DNA from: Henricia sp. BOLD:AAB3569
Lineage: Eukaryota > Echinodermata > Asteroidea > Spinulosida > Echinasteridae
Direction: 5' to 3'
Length of the DNA: 64,000 nt
Assembly (NCBI GenBank): GCA_037783545.1
Contig: JBBELK010000384.1
Span: forward strand, 744,001 to 808,000
The first letter of the stretch is position 1, and every line of letters starts with the position of its first letter. Position numbers and translations under genes: made by a program. Below, one piece after another: positions 18,601-30,708 of the stretch. The notes below the pieces were generated by a model. The model was not told the DNA's origin. It did not search any database and saw only the letters and a list, made by a program, of their open reading frames with translations.

Positions 18601-21600
18601 CATAAATACCTAAGACAGTTTTACTCTTTCCTATTGGTTGAGAACATGTCACATAGGAATTCTTAAACCGCACTTACTTGGTTGATATTAAGAAGAGAAA
18701 AATATCCGGATCCGTGTTGAATTCATGGACGTACTTCTGCCGATCCTGTGGTGGTGTTTTACCGTCGAGACGCCGGTAGACGTAATCGGTCGTCTTAAGG
18801 TACATCTCAATGATGCCAAGGAGTTGTGTGTAATAGGAGAAGAGTAAAACCTTGCATCCTTCTTGCTGGAAGACGCACAGGAGTTTCTCCAGAATCTGAC
18901 GAAAGAAATTAAAACCTGTATACAGGATTTGCCATGTCCCAAAAGCTGGATAAATCATTCGACTGGAAAATCTTACTCAAATGGAACACCGTTCCAACTT
19001 CTTAAATTATCAATTCCGATGCTCACCTGCATTTTTCCACAATACGACGGATCAGACAGTGTACAGAACCGAGCCGCTCGGCTCAACGCGACAAACTGCG
19101 GATGACGTGCGAAGGCAATATCGCAGTACTTCCTGGCCTTCTGTCGTTGTTTGTCGGACATTTTAACGTCTGGCATGAGCAGAGCGACGTGATTGGCTAC
19201 TTTGATCAGCAGACTCATGAAGCTCATCGTTAGCGCTTTCACTTTTTCACCTTCGGAATTGTACTGAGGAAAAAAAAAAATCAATTCATTTATTTTAAGA
19301 TAACTTAAATGGTGCAATTTTATTTTCAAATTAAACAAAGGCTATTTGGCTTAACCTCTGCAGTGTTTTTAAAAAAATGTCAAAATATATTTGGACACAC
19401 AAAAACTGCACATGCCCGAAAGCAAATTTAATGCAGTGTAGTTCACCCGGCGCTCAATGCACGCAATGCATGCAACCGAACAAAAACAACTCAGTGCACA
19501 GCACTTTGAAAAATGCACACAACACATGTAGGAAAATACTCTGCGACATTTATTTTTGAAGAATTTTGGGAGTTTTACCGATTTACTCAAAAAGGTTGGG
19601 CCACTTCAGGTCCCCAAGCAGTATCAAACATACTCTTTAAGATTTGCAAAACACACTTTAATTCCCTTAATAATGTACAAGTTGCACTTGTTTAGCACAA
19701 GATCATTTGTGTCTAGGGCATACTCCTATAACCAACCTTGTAGCAGCATTTGACGCGTGTTAACTGACTCCCACAATCACATATCTCTTTCTGTTTCAGC
19801 ACAAGTTGCATATCGTCAGATTCCAACAATACCTTGTAGATACTCAGCTGCAACTCGGTTAGTTTACAAAATACCACCTTCTCATCTGGTAAAGAATAAA
19901 ACCAAAAACACAGGCATCAGCCAGTGAAATGTTCCCTCAAGCAAAAATGGCCAATAAGTCAAGTTTTTGCGACCATAAGAATAAAAGAGTAAAAAACCAA
20001 AATATTTGTTTTAATTTTAATGGGACAGATAAAGAAACAAAAGAGGAAATCAGCTGATCAGCTGAAAAGTTGCATGTCTGTATAGAGTAATAACCAGTGC
20101 ACATTTGGAGCAAAGTTGGCCGTGGTGCCCCTCCAGTTGGCATTAGTGACCTTTGACCTCCTTGTTTTCATAATGAGGAGGCAACAAAAAACCCATAGGT
20201 CTCAACATATCACCAACCACCATTTTTTTCTTTTGGTTTGGCATGGTTAGGCAACTAGAAGAACACAATACTTGGTGAATGACGGAATGATACTCTGGGA
20301 ACTGCTAGATTTAGCAAAGTTTTAGCCATAAACCCACCTTTGGTCGGTAGTTGATCACTAATAAGTGCCTTGGTGCGCCTTAACATCCAACCATCTCTCA
20401 TCTTGGCAAATTCATGGGATACTAGCAAAAGGACACACAAAATACAAAGATGTTTATAAGATTTTGTTATGGCAAAGTACTCAAGTAATACCGAAGAAAT
20501 TAAAGGAACACAACGGCTCACTGTTTACATAATTTAGTGATGTAGCATCATTGACAAAATGTCTCGTAATTACCTAAAAAAGCTTAAAATTTATATGAAA
20601 ATGGCCAAAAGTGAGCTTATACTCTTTACCAGCTGTTGCAACTATCGTGCAAGCGTCACGACCCGTTGTTCAAGGGACTATCTCCGTTGTTCGAGGGACT
20701 CTAGTCGACTATAGTCGCTTGATTGAAGTTGTTGATCAGCTGATTAAACAACCTCATACTCACTATAATTCCTTCTCATTCGATATCAGTATCGTCCGAA
20801 TCTATTGCCCTGAGTTTGAGGTTGAGCTGCCTGGGAAAATACATATAGACTTGTTCCCATTCCCTACGTAGTCTACAGGATGGCGATCAGTCGAGGGAAT
20901 GTGAGGCGGTGCAGCAATAGAGGGCGCTGCTTAAGCTGCCGCAGGAAAAAAAGGATTGACGAGCATGCTTGAAATCGACACGCGCGCGCGGGACCAGAGA
21001 ACGAACGTATCTTGTTTTTGGCCTAAAAACATGATCTTAATTGAGTGATAAACACCCACCTTTCCTACTTTCGGCCAACTCTCGTTTATTGGCGTGGAAT
21101 TTCTGTCCCTTGGAGATAGCCTCCTCAAAGTGGTTCTTGAAGTCAGGCAAGGAACCTAGACAGTTGGGGTTGGCCCTAAAATGGAGAAAATGATATATCC
21201 TTTGTGAGAAAATGACAATTCAAGATGAAATTATATAAATCTGTACGCACACATTTTGTTTACACGGGTACCTTAATGTGAATGAAACTACGCCCCTGAA
21301 TACTATGGGAAAAATGTCATCCATGTTGGTCAGTTGAGACTCCATACACTAAGCCTGTAAAAATCCTTAGCCTTTACAAAGAAAAACTTGAAATGTTCTC
21401 ACTGTTAAAGGTTAGTTTATATTAAGGCTCGTCTACAAGGACCAACATGAATTTGAAACTTGTTGGGCGGTACATGGATGTGTTCGACCGCGTGAACCAA
21501 CATTTTCCAGCACATCTTGACTGCAGTTGGTTGCTGCCTTCACATGACAGGCGTTCTAATCTGCTATTGGCCCGTTTCTCCAACAAGCTCCAACAACTTG

Positions 21601-24600
21601 TTGGATGATGTTGGGCGTTGTCTGGAGTGGCGTCTACACCATCCAACTTTCGGTCGGCCGACATCGCCAGACAGATGTTGGTCCTTGTTGGCCAACAAAT
21701 GTTGGCTCGTGTAGACGGGCCTTCACACACATCGTCAACCACACATCGAGATAAATACCGTTTGTAAGTTTCCCAATCCTGTGCCAGTGTCTATGTACCA
21801 ATGCTACATAGACACCACTGTGCTCCAGTTTGATGGAATGACCCATTTATAAAAGTACGGTAAAATATCTCCTTTGGGGTTACATACCAATCCAGCACAC
21901 ACCACAGCTCCGAGAGTTTATTCTGCAGCACTGTACCAGTCAAACCGTAGCGACGTTTGGTGTTTATTTCCTTCAGTGCTTGAGTAATCAGCGATCCCGG
22001 TTCCTGACAACAAACAACAGAGTGTTTCAACTGAACCTTGTTGGACTAGAGCAGAGCAAGTTGATGCATTGAAAAACTGCAGTTTCTTCAAACATTTATT
22101 TTAACATTGATTCTTTCAACCATATTGTGTATTAGTGTTGGACAGCTAATAGGTGCCATATCTCAAATTTACAGATATTGCACTCTTCCAGTGCAGGGCA
22201 CAGGAGTAAGGTTATAATTTTGTAACACCCCGCTCTCTCCGCCCCCTTACCCCGCCCCTTACCCCACCCCCTTACCCCACCCCACCCCACCCCACCCCCC
22301 CCCCCCCCTACCCCCCCCCAAAAAATAGGTCATCGCTAGCTGCTGATAACAGATTTCACAGTATTTCACCTTGATTTTGTGCACTTCATCCACGATAACT
22401 CCAGCCCATTTCACCTTCAGCAGAGAATCCTAAAATGATAAAGATTACATCATGCACAACAAATTAATGAGCATTCTACAAATAGGATATATAACAAGGT
22501 TGGCTGGGTCGATGTAAAAGGCTCATGTGGTTATTTCATTTCTACCATGATTAGGTACGATAGAAAACCTCAAGGAGTATACCACTGTGCCTCATAGCTC
22601 AGTTGGGAGAGCATCTGCCCGGTGTGTCAGAGGTCTTGGGGAAACCTGGGGGAGTATACCACTGTGCCTCATAGCTCAGCTGGTAGAGCATCTGCCCGGT
22701 ATGTCAGAGGTCTTGGGGAAACCTGGGGGGAGTATACCACTGTCCGTCATAGTTCAACTGATAGAGCATCTGCCCGGTATGTCAGAGGTCTTGGGGAAAA
22801 CCCGAGGGAGTATACCACTGTGCCTCATAGCTCAGCTGGTAGAGCATCTGCCCGGTGTGTCAGAGGTCTTTGGGAAACCTGAGGGAGTACACCACTGTGC
22901 CTCATATCTGCCATGTGTGTCAGAGGTCTCGGGTTGGAATCCCGACGAGGACCATATTATTTTTCTCTCAAATCAAGTTTGGTTGTTTCATTTCCATGGT
23001 TATTAGACATCATATGGAAACAAAAATTAACCGAATGAACTTAAATGTGAGAAAACATATTAGGCAATAAAATGAATAAAGTTACTAGAAATCCTTACAA
23101 TGTAGATTCTGTACGTTTCATAGCTAGTGATGACTGCATCCAACTTTCCCTTCATTGCTTTCCATAATGTCTCCTGACGCTCACGTCCGTGGTATTTGCT
23201 GTTATAAATGAACAAAACAGGGGCGGTATTCAAACAAAAACTAGTCAAGTGAATCTATGAACTATGGTACACAAAATTACTCAGAAGGTGAAAAAACAAA
23301 CATTCCTTTCTCATTTTGATTGGATTGTAGCACATGTGCTGTGGATAATATGGTGGACGGCTGTTGGTACGTATAGCAACATATGAATGGCAGTATTTTA
23401 TAAAAATAACTACAACCGTGGAGGAAAATATCAATGTTTCAACATACCCCGTGTTCCAACTAACCCCAGTTCCCCCTAACCCATGCTATTTTAATATCTA
23501 CATACCCAACAGTACAGTAGGTCCACGTATCAAACTCATCTAGCCAGTTGTACATGACTGAGGTCGGGCAGATAATGAGAAACACGTCCGATGATTTGCT
23601 ACTTTTTGTCCCCGTTTTCTGTAAAACAGTAAAGTGGAAATTAACGACAGAAACATTATCTAAGAGAGTTTTTAGAGGGTTTTTTTTAGTGAAATGTTGG
23701 ACAATCAAGTACCATATATTTGTCTTTTAAGGCAAAATTTGTCTTGGATAAAACTAAACTCATGTTGTGTTTTTTACCATTGCTATTAAAATGAAGGTTT
23801 TTTTTTTACAAGTCGAAGTGAAATTTTGGGTCATTGCATTAACCGCGATTAAAATGCTAATTTACTCAGTAATTAGTAAGGATATTGGACACCAAGAAAT
23901 CCACAGTACCTTCATGGATGACTAAACACTGTCAGAAATAACTTTTTACTAGATTGAAAGCGAAAAGGCATGATCTAGTGCAAGCAATGAGAACCGCACT
24001 TGAGATTTGCGTTAAAAGAAATGGGGAGAAACCTGGGGTGGATTGCAATAAAGAAAGTTAAGATGTCTTAACTCTTAAGACATCCTAACTAAGACATCAT
24101 AGATTAATTTTGTCTTGCAATAAGATTTTGTGTGTCATAACTTGTATCTTGAAACAGACTTAGGACACCTAAATTCAGTTATGACAGATGATGTCTTAGA
24201 CTTAAGACGGTTATATTGCAATCCACCCCTGAAGGAATATACCACTGTGCCTCATCTCATGTTTGACAATTTTTTTTTTTTTTAATATTCAAGTGGCCGT
24301 AGACCCCTAAACATCCACAAAGCTTCACCTTTTTCAAAAACTCTGGAAGAGATCTCTGGCAGTCTTCTTTTGTTCCAGTTTTTCTGAGCACCGCACACAA
24401 GAAGGCTAGAACCTGGAGATAAAGAAATCAAGATATAAATTACATTTTCTATCAAACTTATATCAAAAGAATGAGCTGACCTCTGGAGCAGCACATCTCA
24501 AAAACAGCCTGAGATGTGCAGGAGCTCAGGGAGGCACTTTAGGCAGAGTGGCACACCCTGCCTCAGTGGCTCTTACGGAGGCTGGTGCAGTCAGCCTTGC

Positions 24601-27600
24601 CACAAGAGGTGGTCATACACGTTATTGACTGATCAAATATATTACATCTGAAAGATGTACCATATTTGATTTTTTTGGTCAAAGTACAATTTGCGTTTTT
24701 TAAAAACCATATACATACCTGGACAGTTTTACCCAATCCCATGTCGTCGCCAAGGATCGCACCTTCTCCCTTCTGATAGTGCCGATACAGGAACCTTACA
24801 CCCTCCCTCTGGTACTCACGCAGATAACGATTAATGGTTGCAGGAACCTTGAAAAAGGAAACAAAAATATGTTGTTTCATTTTATATAATGTGAAATCTT
24901 TTCATAAGAACCTTTTCAACAATTTCCTGCATGCAGTTCACCTCAACTCCCATGATTCTACCGACATGCTTTGTTATGCGATTTTGCAAAGTCGAGAAAA
25001 ACATGACTTTTACCTGGATAACTGAATCAGGCCCATCTTGAGACAGAACCAGAGGCACCTTAGCACTGGCATTAGCAACTGACCTGGATAACTGAATCAG
25101 GCCCATCTTGGGACAGAACCAGAGGCACCTTAGCACTGGCATTAGCAACTGACCTGGATAACTGAATCAGGCCCATCTTGAGACAGAACCAGAGGCACCT
25201 TAGCACTGGCATTAGCAACTGACCTGGATAACTGAATCAGGCCCATCTTGGGACAGAACCAGAGGCACCTTAGCACTGGCATTAGCAACTGACCTGGATA
25301 ACTGAATCAGGCCCATCTTGAGACAGAACCAGAGGCACCTTAGCACTGGCATTAGCAACTGACCTGGATAACTGGATCAGGCCCATCTTGGGACAGAACC
25401 AGAGGCACCTTAGCACTGGCATTAGCAACTGACCTGAATAACTGAATCAGGCCCATCTTGGGACAGAACCAGAGGCACCTTAGCACTGGCATTAGCAACT
25501 GACCTGGATAACTGAATCAGGCCCATCTTGGGACAGAACCAGAGGCACCTTAGCACTGGCATTAGCAACTGACCTGGATAACTGAATCAGGCCCATCTTG
25601 GGACAGAACCAGAGGCACCTTAGCGCTGGCATTAGCAACTGACCTGGATAACTGAATCAGGCCCATCTTGGGACAGAACCAGAGGCACCTTAGCGCTAGC
25701 ATTAGCAACTGACCTGGATAACTGAATCAGGCCCATCTTGGGACAGAACCAGAGGCACCTTAGCGCTGGCATTAGCAACTGACCTGGATAACTGAATCAG
25801 GCCCATCTTGAGACAGAACCAGAGGCACCTTAGCACTGGCATTAGCAACTCCAGGAAAATATGGTTTCTCCATTTCCTCACTGCTAAAACCTGGAAACAA
25901 TACAAAATGTATGATAAGGGTCATTCCACTTTACCCATTAGTGCACAAGGCGGTTGCTGGCGACCGCTAAAAACAACAGAGTTCCAAAACTATCTGTGCA
26001 TCAAAGGGTTACTTATTATAATCGGATTGTAATCGTATTACAATAAAGTGGGGTCAAACGAGCAACACAATCTTGTCATCGTATTGTAATCCATCCCATA
26101 GTCCATTGCGGTGGCTTCCTCCGTGCGTGCTTACTGTCTGCAGTGTGCCGCGCGGGAAAAGTAGGCCAGGTGTGCGGTGAAGCAGAAAGTACGTGCGCGA
26201 GGGGAAGGTTACCGCAGGGGCTTATGGAATGGATTGTAATACATGTACACGTGTGTTTTGCCAATTTATTGTAATACGATTACAATCATATCACAATAGA
26301 ATGATGATAATTCTCATCGTTGACCGATTGTGATACGATTACAATAGATTTGGGGTCACACAGAAATAATCTTGTAATCGTACTATAGTAATACTACAAT
26401 GAATTGGGAAGTCGTAATTCGTCGACCCTGGCCTAATACTAAATTAAAACATTGACTATGCTTACAGCAAGACATGTATCGGTACCTACCTGAATCCAGA
26501 AGGTCAAATGAGTCATTTTCACTTGGAAGTCGGACTGGTAGCTCGGAAGAAACATGTGAAGGAGTCGTTGTGATATGTCTGATGAAATAAAACATTGTAT
26601 GTAAGGGATGATATACTGGCAACATTGCAAAACTGCAAAGAAATGGCATAGCTTAAGATTATAGGGCGCTTTCACAGGGGGTCAAAAGGTCACAGGTCAC
26701 GGGTCACTATTGCTTGTCCTCCAGATTGGGAGAGAATAATAGAGCCACGTGGGGAAATGCACATGGCTGCTAGCAGAAAGGCACGTGGCTCTCTCTCGTG
26801 ATCTGGAGGACAAGCAATAGTGACCCGTAACCTTTTGACCCCCTGCGAAAGCGCCTTATTCTCGTTCTCCAGTTTAAACAAGGCCTTAATTCTAACAGCA
26901 CAAAAAATGTACAAAAATGCTTGCCACAGAAGCAGTTTTCAGTACACGTATATTGTTTGACTTGTTTCACACTAAATTCCCTCCATGCTGCATTTCATTG
27001 AGGCGACGCGCTACATGTTTACTCGCACTTCGTGGCCGTGCTGAAGAACCTCCTAGGTGGCTACGGGGCAACGACTTAATTCCTTTCAAAGATCATACGA
27101 AAGAAGTCCATAGAATTTCTTTACCTCGCGGGATACACTGCATCATTGTTCTCTTTGACTTGTCCCCCGACAGCAACAGGGATTTTCCTCTTTTTTCTTG
27201 TTAGAAACCCGGATGATGCTGATGTTGTAGAGGACGGGGTGTGGTCCATGCGTCTTGACGAGGTCGGAGTGTTGGTGACATCACATTCATCTAGCCAATC
27301 AGAATACTTGGCCCTGTGGCACACACAAACACAAGGCGTATTTAAAGCTCTATTTAATCATTTGCAGTGACCCAACAATTTTACTTTAAGAAAACAGCGA
27401 CAGTGTTGATAACAATGGTAAAAACACCACATGATTGTTTTCCTGTGTAAATTAGTATACATGTGTACTACCTTTGTAGGAGAAACTGCCAACTAAATTT
27501 TTTTTTATTTTATAAATAATTTCTTTACCATTCACTGAACACAAAAACCACACACAGCTAGCAGTTTATACAAATGCGATAGGAAGTGAATGCAAAACAT

Positions 27601-30138
27601 GGCAAAACGACAAGCTAATTTTGGTGAGTTTTACCGATTTACACAAAAAGGTATTTATGAATGGGATTAAAAGTAAGTTTGGCCAGACTTAGACAATCCG
27701 TTTAAAACCGGCTAGGATCCTGGGCACCCAGGACCCTAACCGGCCAGGACCCTAACCGGCTAGGGTCCTGGGTGCCCAGGACTCTAGCCGGTTTCAAACG
27801 TATGTTTAAGACTGCCCAAACTTACTTTTAATCCCTAATTTAAGACTAGCCATGTGACCTGCTAAGGTATTTTTGAATTTGAATTAACAAATTACCTACA
27901 TACCTTAATCTCTCCTCTTCATTGACATATTTCAGTGGACTCGTGTCTGCAGTGCTTGTACTTGCAGATGCAGCACTTCCTGTTTACCAAAACAGAACAT
28001 GAAAATTGTAATTGTCCTGAAAGCGAGAAAGGCTCAAAGAAACTAGCTGACCCTTTGTATGAAAAACAAGTTGGACAAGACAGATAGGTCTCATTTTATA
28101 AAGTTTTTTATCACTTTAATCCATGCTAGGTAATTGTACCGCTTAGTTAATCATCAAAACTAACTTTGAAACCGGCCAGGGCTCGGTCGTTGGTAGGGAG
28201 GACTGTGCTGAAAGGAGCGAACACAGAAGGCCGTGAGAGTACATGTAATTGTGTAAGTAACCCAACCATGCCATGTTTCAATCTGTTCCTGTATTTATTT
28301 TTTTACCAAAGATTGACATGCCAGAAGGGTCCATCTATGAGAGTAGAATTGATCCAAACAAAAAATAAATTTTAGCTAGTTTTTCCACACTGATCTAACT
28401 GCTACAGCACTAGAAAAACAATATAAACATGCCAAACGTGTCTGTGCTTGTCAAACTGGCATTCAGAGACAACATCAAAGAGACTATATCTCTTGCAGGT
28501 AGAGTTACGATCTTGGTTCCGAAGTCTACATGCATCAGCGAAGAGGATGGTGGGCTTGTTTGATGCAAAATAGGAGGATAGAATATCCAGAACGAATGCA
28601 AATATTTGGATTGAGATTTTCGGTTTTTCTCAACCCTATTTTGTGCATACAATATACTATTTACCAGAGCTGAAATCCGAGCATGTGCCAGCCCTATCAC
28701 GATGTGGTCTGACTTGTCGTTTCTTAAGATGCCTAACATCAACGATTTCATCTTCTTCCTCAGTGAATCCGCTGAATCGCACCGACGCCATGAGATGACC
28801 CTCCTTGTTCTTAGTCATGTACTTAATGGAGGCCCTGTAGTACAAGGCATCTCCCGAGTAGGGCGCCATGCACTTATCGCCAACGTTCCAATCTTCTGCA
28901 AACAAAAGTGTGGTCTATAAGTGCACATAAAGCTGGACTCTGAATCGGGGGAGGGGGGAGGGGGAGGATTCAAGACCCACTATGGCCAACTAGTCCGTGT
29001 CCCTAAGCAAGACATTTAATCTCAATTGCCCAAGTGCCTCCCTGAGCTCCTGCACTTCTGAGGCTCTTTGAGAGATGCACATGGCTCAAGCAGCTGATTT
29101 CACGAATCCCTTATGCACTGCGTAAGCCCACTTGCGCAACTTTTTATTGCATAAGCTGAGCATCATTCCTGTGATAATTACATGCAAGCCTATGGAGTAT
29201 GGGGCTTATGCCATTTTCAAAAGTTGCGCAAGCTACGCAATTTTTCGTGAAATTGGCTGCAGAGGTCAGCTCATTCCATCAGGCATCAGGTTGATAACCA
29301 AACGACTTGGTTTTCTGAAGCCCTTAACTGCAGGATTCTCCCAGAAACTGGAAATGTCACTGTGGGAATCACTTTGTTCAAACAGGTCTGGACTTGGAGG
29401 AAATCACTCAAGCAGAGCAGTCTTGAAAGTGATTCTAAAGTGATTGGTCCATCTTTCCCTATTTATCGGCAAGTTCACTGTATTCAATAGACTTCTGTTC
29501 TGATCAAGAATTGATATTTAATAAAAAGTGTAAACTTCTTTCTTTTTATATTTTATATTAAATAAAATAAATATGGTACTGGTAGGCCCTAGCATCCGTA
29601 TAGGACCTATATGAGTATCTTTCCAAAATCCAACATTATTAAAAGGTAGTATATATATACAATATGATTGGTAAACCGTTACAAATAGTCTCACCTCCCT
29701 GTGTGATTGAAGGTATGCATGATTAAAACCAACCTGAGCAAAAATCAGCTTTGTACTTCGTCTAACTTTTGAGAAAACGTCAAAGAATTGTTGGACCACT
29801 TCGCCCTGAACTACGGCCTGTGCACGAAGTTGTTTTGGGGCGAAGTGGCATTTGGGCGAGGTAGTGTTTGAACAAAGTGGTTTCAGGATGAAGTGCCTGC
29901 AGGGCGAAGTGGTCCAGGGCGAAATGAATTGGTCCCAATGAATTTACGCCTCGTGAGACGAAAAATAATTGTTTTGCTCATTTCTCAAAGACTATAGCAC
30001 TTCAGACAAAACCATTTCAGGGGAAGTTTTCTACCGTCATCGTGTTTATATTGTGTAAATCTGTGAACATTTCTGATTCCTCTAGATACCAATCATGTAT
30101 TCTACCTTGAAGTCCAACTCACCATTTTTTCCGTCCAT
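11520..30138 (-). CDS. ERCC6L2: ERCC6L2-like SNF2-family DNA-damage ATPase, complete, 25 coding exons
   Basis: Exons 5' to 3': 30138-30123, 28895-28665, 27979-27904, 27313-27125, 26578-26490, 25890-25784, 24847-24719, 24412-24329, 23618-23506, 23198-23099, 22429-22370, 22003-21888, 21175-21060, 20421-20338, 19885-19737, 19263-19027, 18895-18678, 18204-18009, 17235-17083, 16294-16226, 15806-15531, 14600-14339, 13678-13524, 13238-13087, 12600-11520. They sum to 4458 nt (1485 aa; human about 1550). Exon 2 is the N-terminal Tudor-like domain ([19 protein letters not shown]). Exon 7 has Walker A DDMGLGKT (about 270-277). Exon 11 has the Walker B box, here DEVH rather than DEAH. Exon 12 has GLTGTVLQN, exon 14 GWMLRRTK, exon 17 YRRLDGKT and exon 18 DRAYRIGQ (about 736-743). 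The rest is an acidic, Ser-rich linker and the conserved C-terminal HEBO-like region ([17 protein letters not shown]). Start ATG at 30138 gives MDGKN before a phase-1 donor. The family acts in chromatin at DNA breaks. Exon 6 and exon 19 donors lie in tandem arrays. Confidence 0.94.
13294..13492 (+). repeat. Dispersed GGCCGTCCCGGTTACGA repeat, copy 1
   Basis: About 200 bp from TAGGCCGTCCCGGTTACGA to TTGCCAAAATGCC, in ERCC6L2 intron 23 (between exons 23 and 24). Near-identical copies lie at 38369-38561 (+) and 48258-48457 (-). Confidence 0.8.
13895..13962 (+). repeat. tRNA-like sequence
   Basis: AGTGGTTAAGATGCCTGCC followed by GGGTTCGAGTCTCGCCCGAG resembles a tRNA D-arm and T-arm. There is no convincing full cloverleaf, so I take it as SINE-derived. 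A related piece lies at 48860-48900. Confidence 0.5.
14190..14292 (-). mobile_element. Antisense tRNA-derived SINE head
   Basis: On the minus strand it reads TACCATGGCCGAGCAGTTTG and GGGTTCGATTCCCGGCCG, the head of the same SINE as 11093, interrupted before the body. Confidence 0.65.
16785..16890 (-). repeat. Antisense tRNA-like sequence
   Basis: The minus strand reads GCCGTAGTGGTACTTCC and GGGTTCGAATCCCGTC. A second copy is at 35855-35925. It is tRNA-derived rather than an intact tRNA gene. Confidence 0.5.
16943..17100 (-). repeat. Four 39-40 bp tandem copies spanning the ERCC6L2 exon 19 splice donor
   Basis: The end of exon 19 (CTGATTCAG) and its donor GTAGGACAGCAAGCC are followed by three further copies in which ATACAG/GTAGGACAGG or ATGCAG/GTAGGACAGG recreate donor-like junctions at about 17044 and 17005, and a weaker one near 16965. 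The translated exon frame meets TAG in the first copy after the donor. Confidence 0.8.
18250..18370. repeat. AT-rich repeat with GATTGTAATACAATTG motifs
   Basis: Contains GGGGTGACACAGACAAATTC and GGGGTCACACGACATAC with repeated ATTGTAATCG. Related sequence at 26010-26420 suggests a small palindromic element family. Confidence 0.5.
18505..18592 (-). mobile_element. Antisense SINE head fragment
   Basis: The minus strand reads GTACTGTGGCCGAGCAGTCT and then a degraded B box (GGATTCAGATCC). It is similar to 14190-14292. Confidence 0.5.
21424..21722. repeat. Foldback MITE in ERCC6L2 intron 12
   Basis: Termini AAGGCTCGTCTACAAGGACC and the inverse CGTGTAGACGGGCCTT. The interior is rich in CAACAAGTTGTTGG-type palindromes. 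Confidence 0.75.
22225..22320 (+). repeat. C-rich simple repeat
   Basis: Irregular CCCCTTACCCC/CCCCACCCC units ending in a run of C, between ERCC6L2 exons 11 and 12. Confidence 0.8.
22566..22953 (+). repeat. tRNA-like 78-bp tandem array, five copies plus terminal full unit
   Basis: GAGTATACC blocks at about 22575, 22652, 22730, 22808 and 22885. Only the last unit continues into a B-box-like GGGTTGGAATCCCGACGAGG. It lies in ERCC6L2 intron 10. Confidence 0.85.
24035..24229. repeat. Foldback MITE, GGGGTGGATTGCAAT termini
   Basis: GGGGTGGATTGCAATA at 24035 is inverted at 24229 (TATTGCAATCCACCCC). The interior repeats AAGATGTCTTA-type blocks on both arms. Confidence 0.8.
25014..25852 (-). repeat. 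Twelve 70-bp tandem copies of the end of ERCC6L2 exon 6
   Basis: Units repeat every 70 bp with only a few substitutions. The first copy in the transcribed direction (25852-25784) is the coding end of exon 6, translating as [20 protein letters not shown]-type sequence that aligns with the segment preceding INRYLR in ERCC6L2. At each junction CAG is followed by GTCAGT, a possible donor; after the twelfth copy it is followed by GTAAAAG. Reading from the first copy into the second gives a TAA immediately (GTC AGT TGC TAA), so only splicing after copy one keeps the frame. Confidence 0.9.
26010..26425. repeat. AT-rich element with ATTGTAATCGTATTACAAT motifs
   Basis: Multiple inverted ATTGTAATCGTA/TACGATTACAAT blocks around a GC-rich centre (26100-26210). 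It looks like a foldback element related to 18250-18370. Confidence 0.55.
26663..26855. repeat. Foldback MITE, AGGGCGCTTTCACAGGGGGTC family, copy 1
   Basis: Arms of about 85 bp are nearly complementary (GACCCGTGACCT, TATTGCTTGTCCTCCAGAT). Copy 2 is at 56547-56737 with the same central hairpin GCTGCTAGCAG. Confidence 0.85.
27663..27835. repeat. Foldback MITE with CCGGCTAGGATCCTGGG centre
   Basis: GGGATTAAAAGTAAGTTTGG at 27663 is inverted at 27816-27835. The centre has CCCAGGACC/GGTCCTGGG units. Confidence 0.8.
29089..29262. repeat. Foldback repeat, GCAGCTGATTTCACGAA family
   Basis: Left GCAGCTGATTTCACGAATC, right inverse TTCGTGAAATTGGCTGC. A partial copy is at 9841. Confidence 0.7.
29791..29916. 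repeat. GCGAAGTGG short-repeat hairpin
   Basis: TTGGACCACTTCGCCCTGAA at 29791 pairs with AGGGCGAAGTGGTCCA at about 29901; GCGAAGTGG variants repeat between. Confidence 0.65.
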
Positions 30139-30437
30139 AGCTCATCAGCGTACAATGACATATGTTCCGAGTGCATGTGACAATCGATTCATAGTAAATG
30201 TACACACAAGGTGATTTTCCTGTTGCATAAGGTAGTATTATGAAAACAGCTTCATGTCGTGTCATGACTCAAAGCCATTCTGCTGAGAAAAAAAATAAAA
30301 AATTGAAAACAGATTGGCCTAAAAACGACATTTCTTTAACTGCATATCTTTTTCACAAGTCCTGCATAATTACTATTCCCTCTGCAAAGCCCCTATGTAG
30401 TATGTACGCACACACCGCCAACACGGTTTACAGTCAA

Positions 30438-30532
30438 TGCGACCGTTTGCTAACTCGACCGTTTGCTAACTCAACCGTTCTACCAGCTCGACCGTCCTAC
30501 CAGCTCGACCGTTCACCAGCTGGTGCGTTCAC
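30438..30532 (-). repeat. GTCGAGCTGGTAG minisatellite, inverse orientation
   Basis: On the minus strand the unit is 17 bp, ACGGTCGAGCTGGTAGG, with GTCGAGTTAGCAAAC variants. The same 17-mer type recurs at 58823-58960. Confidence 0.8.
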
Positions 30533-30700
30533 TTGGTACAACTTCTCTGCAAATTTGTGGCACGAAAATTTCACAGTTTTGTGCTCTGCTAGCGTGGCGC
30601 GCGTGCTGTCAACGTGTCGCCTTTAGCCAATGACATCGGTTTGTGCATGTGCCGGGCCGCGCGCAACCTACGAACGCGATTCAGCCCATCGTCTACCTGG

Positions 30701-30708
30701 TATAAATA
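30701..30708 (+). promoter_or_regulatory. TATA-like box
   Basis: TATAAATA between the two minisatellite arms, pointing toward EIF2B2 but 1.1 kb from its ATG, so an untranslated exon would be required. Weak. Confidence 0.25.

Noticed and set aside
25702-25905. Separate small gene on the minus strand reading [12 protein letters not shown]
   Set aside because: It is the exon 6 array read in the wrong frame; the other frame continues the ERCC6L2 protein.
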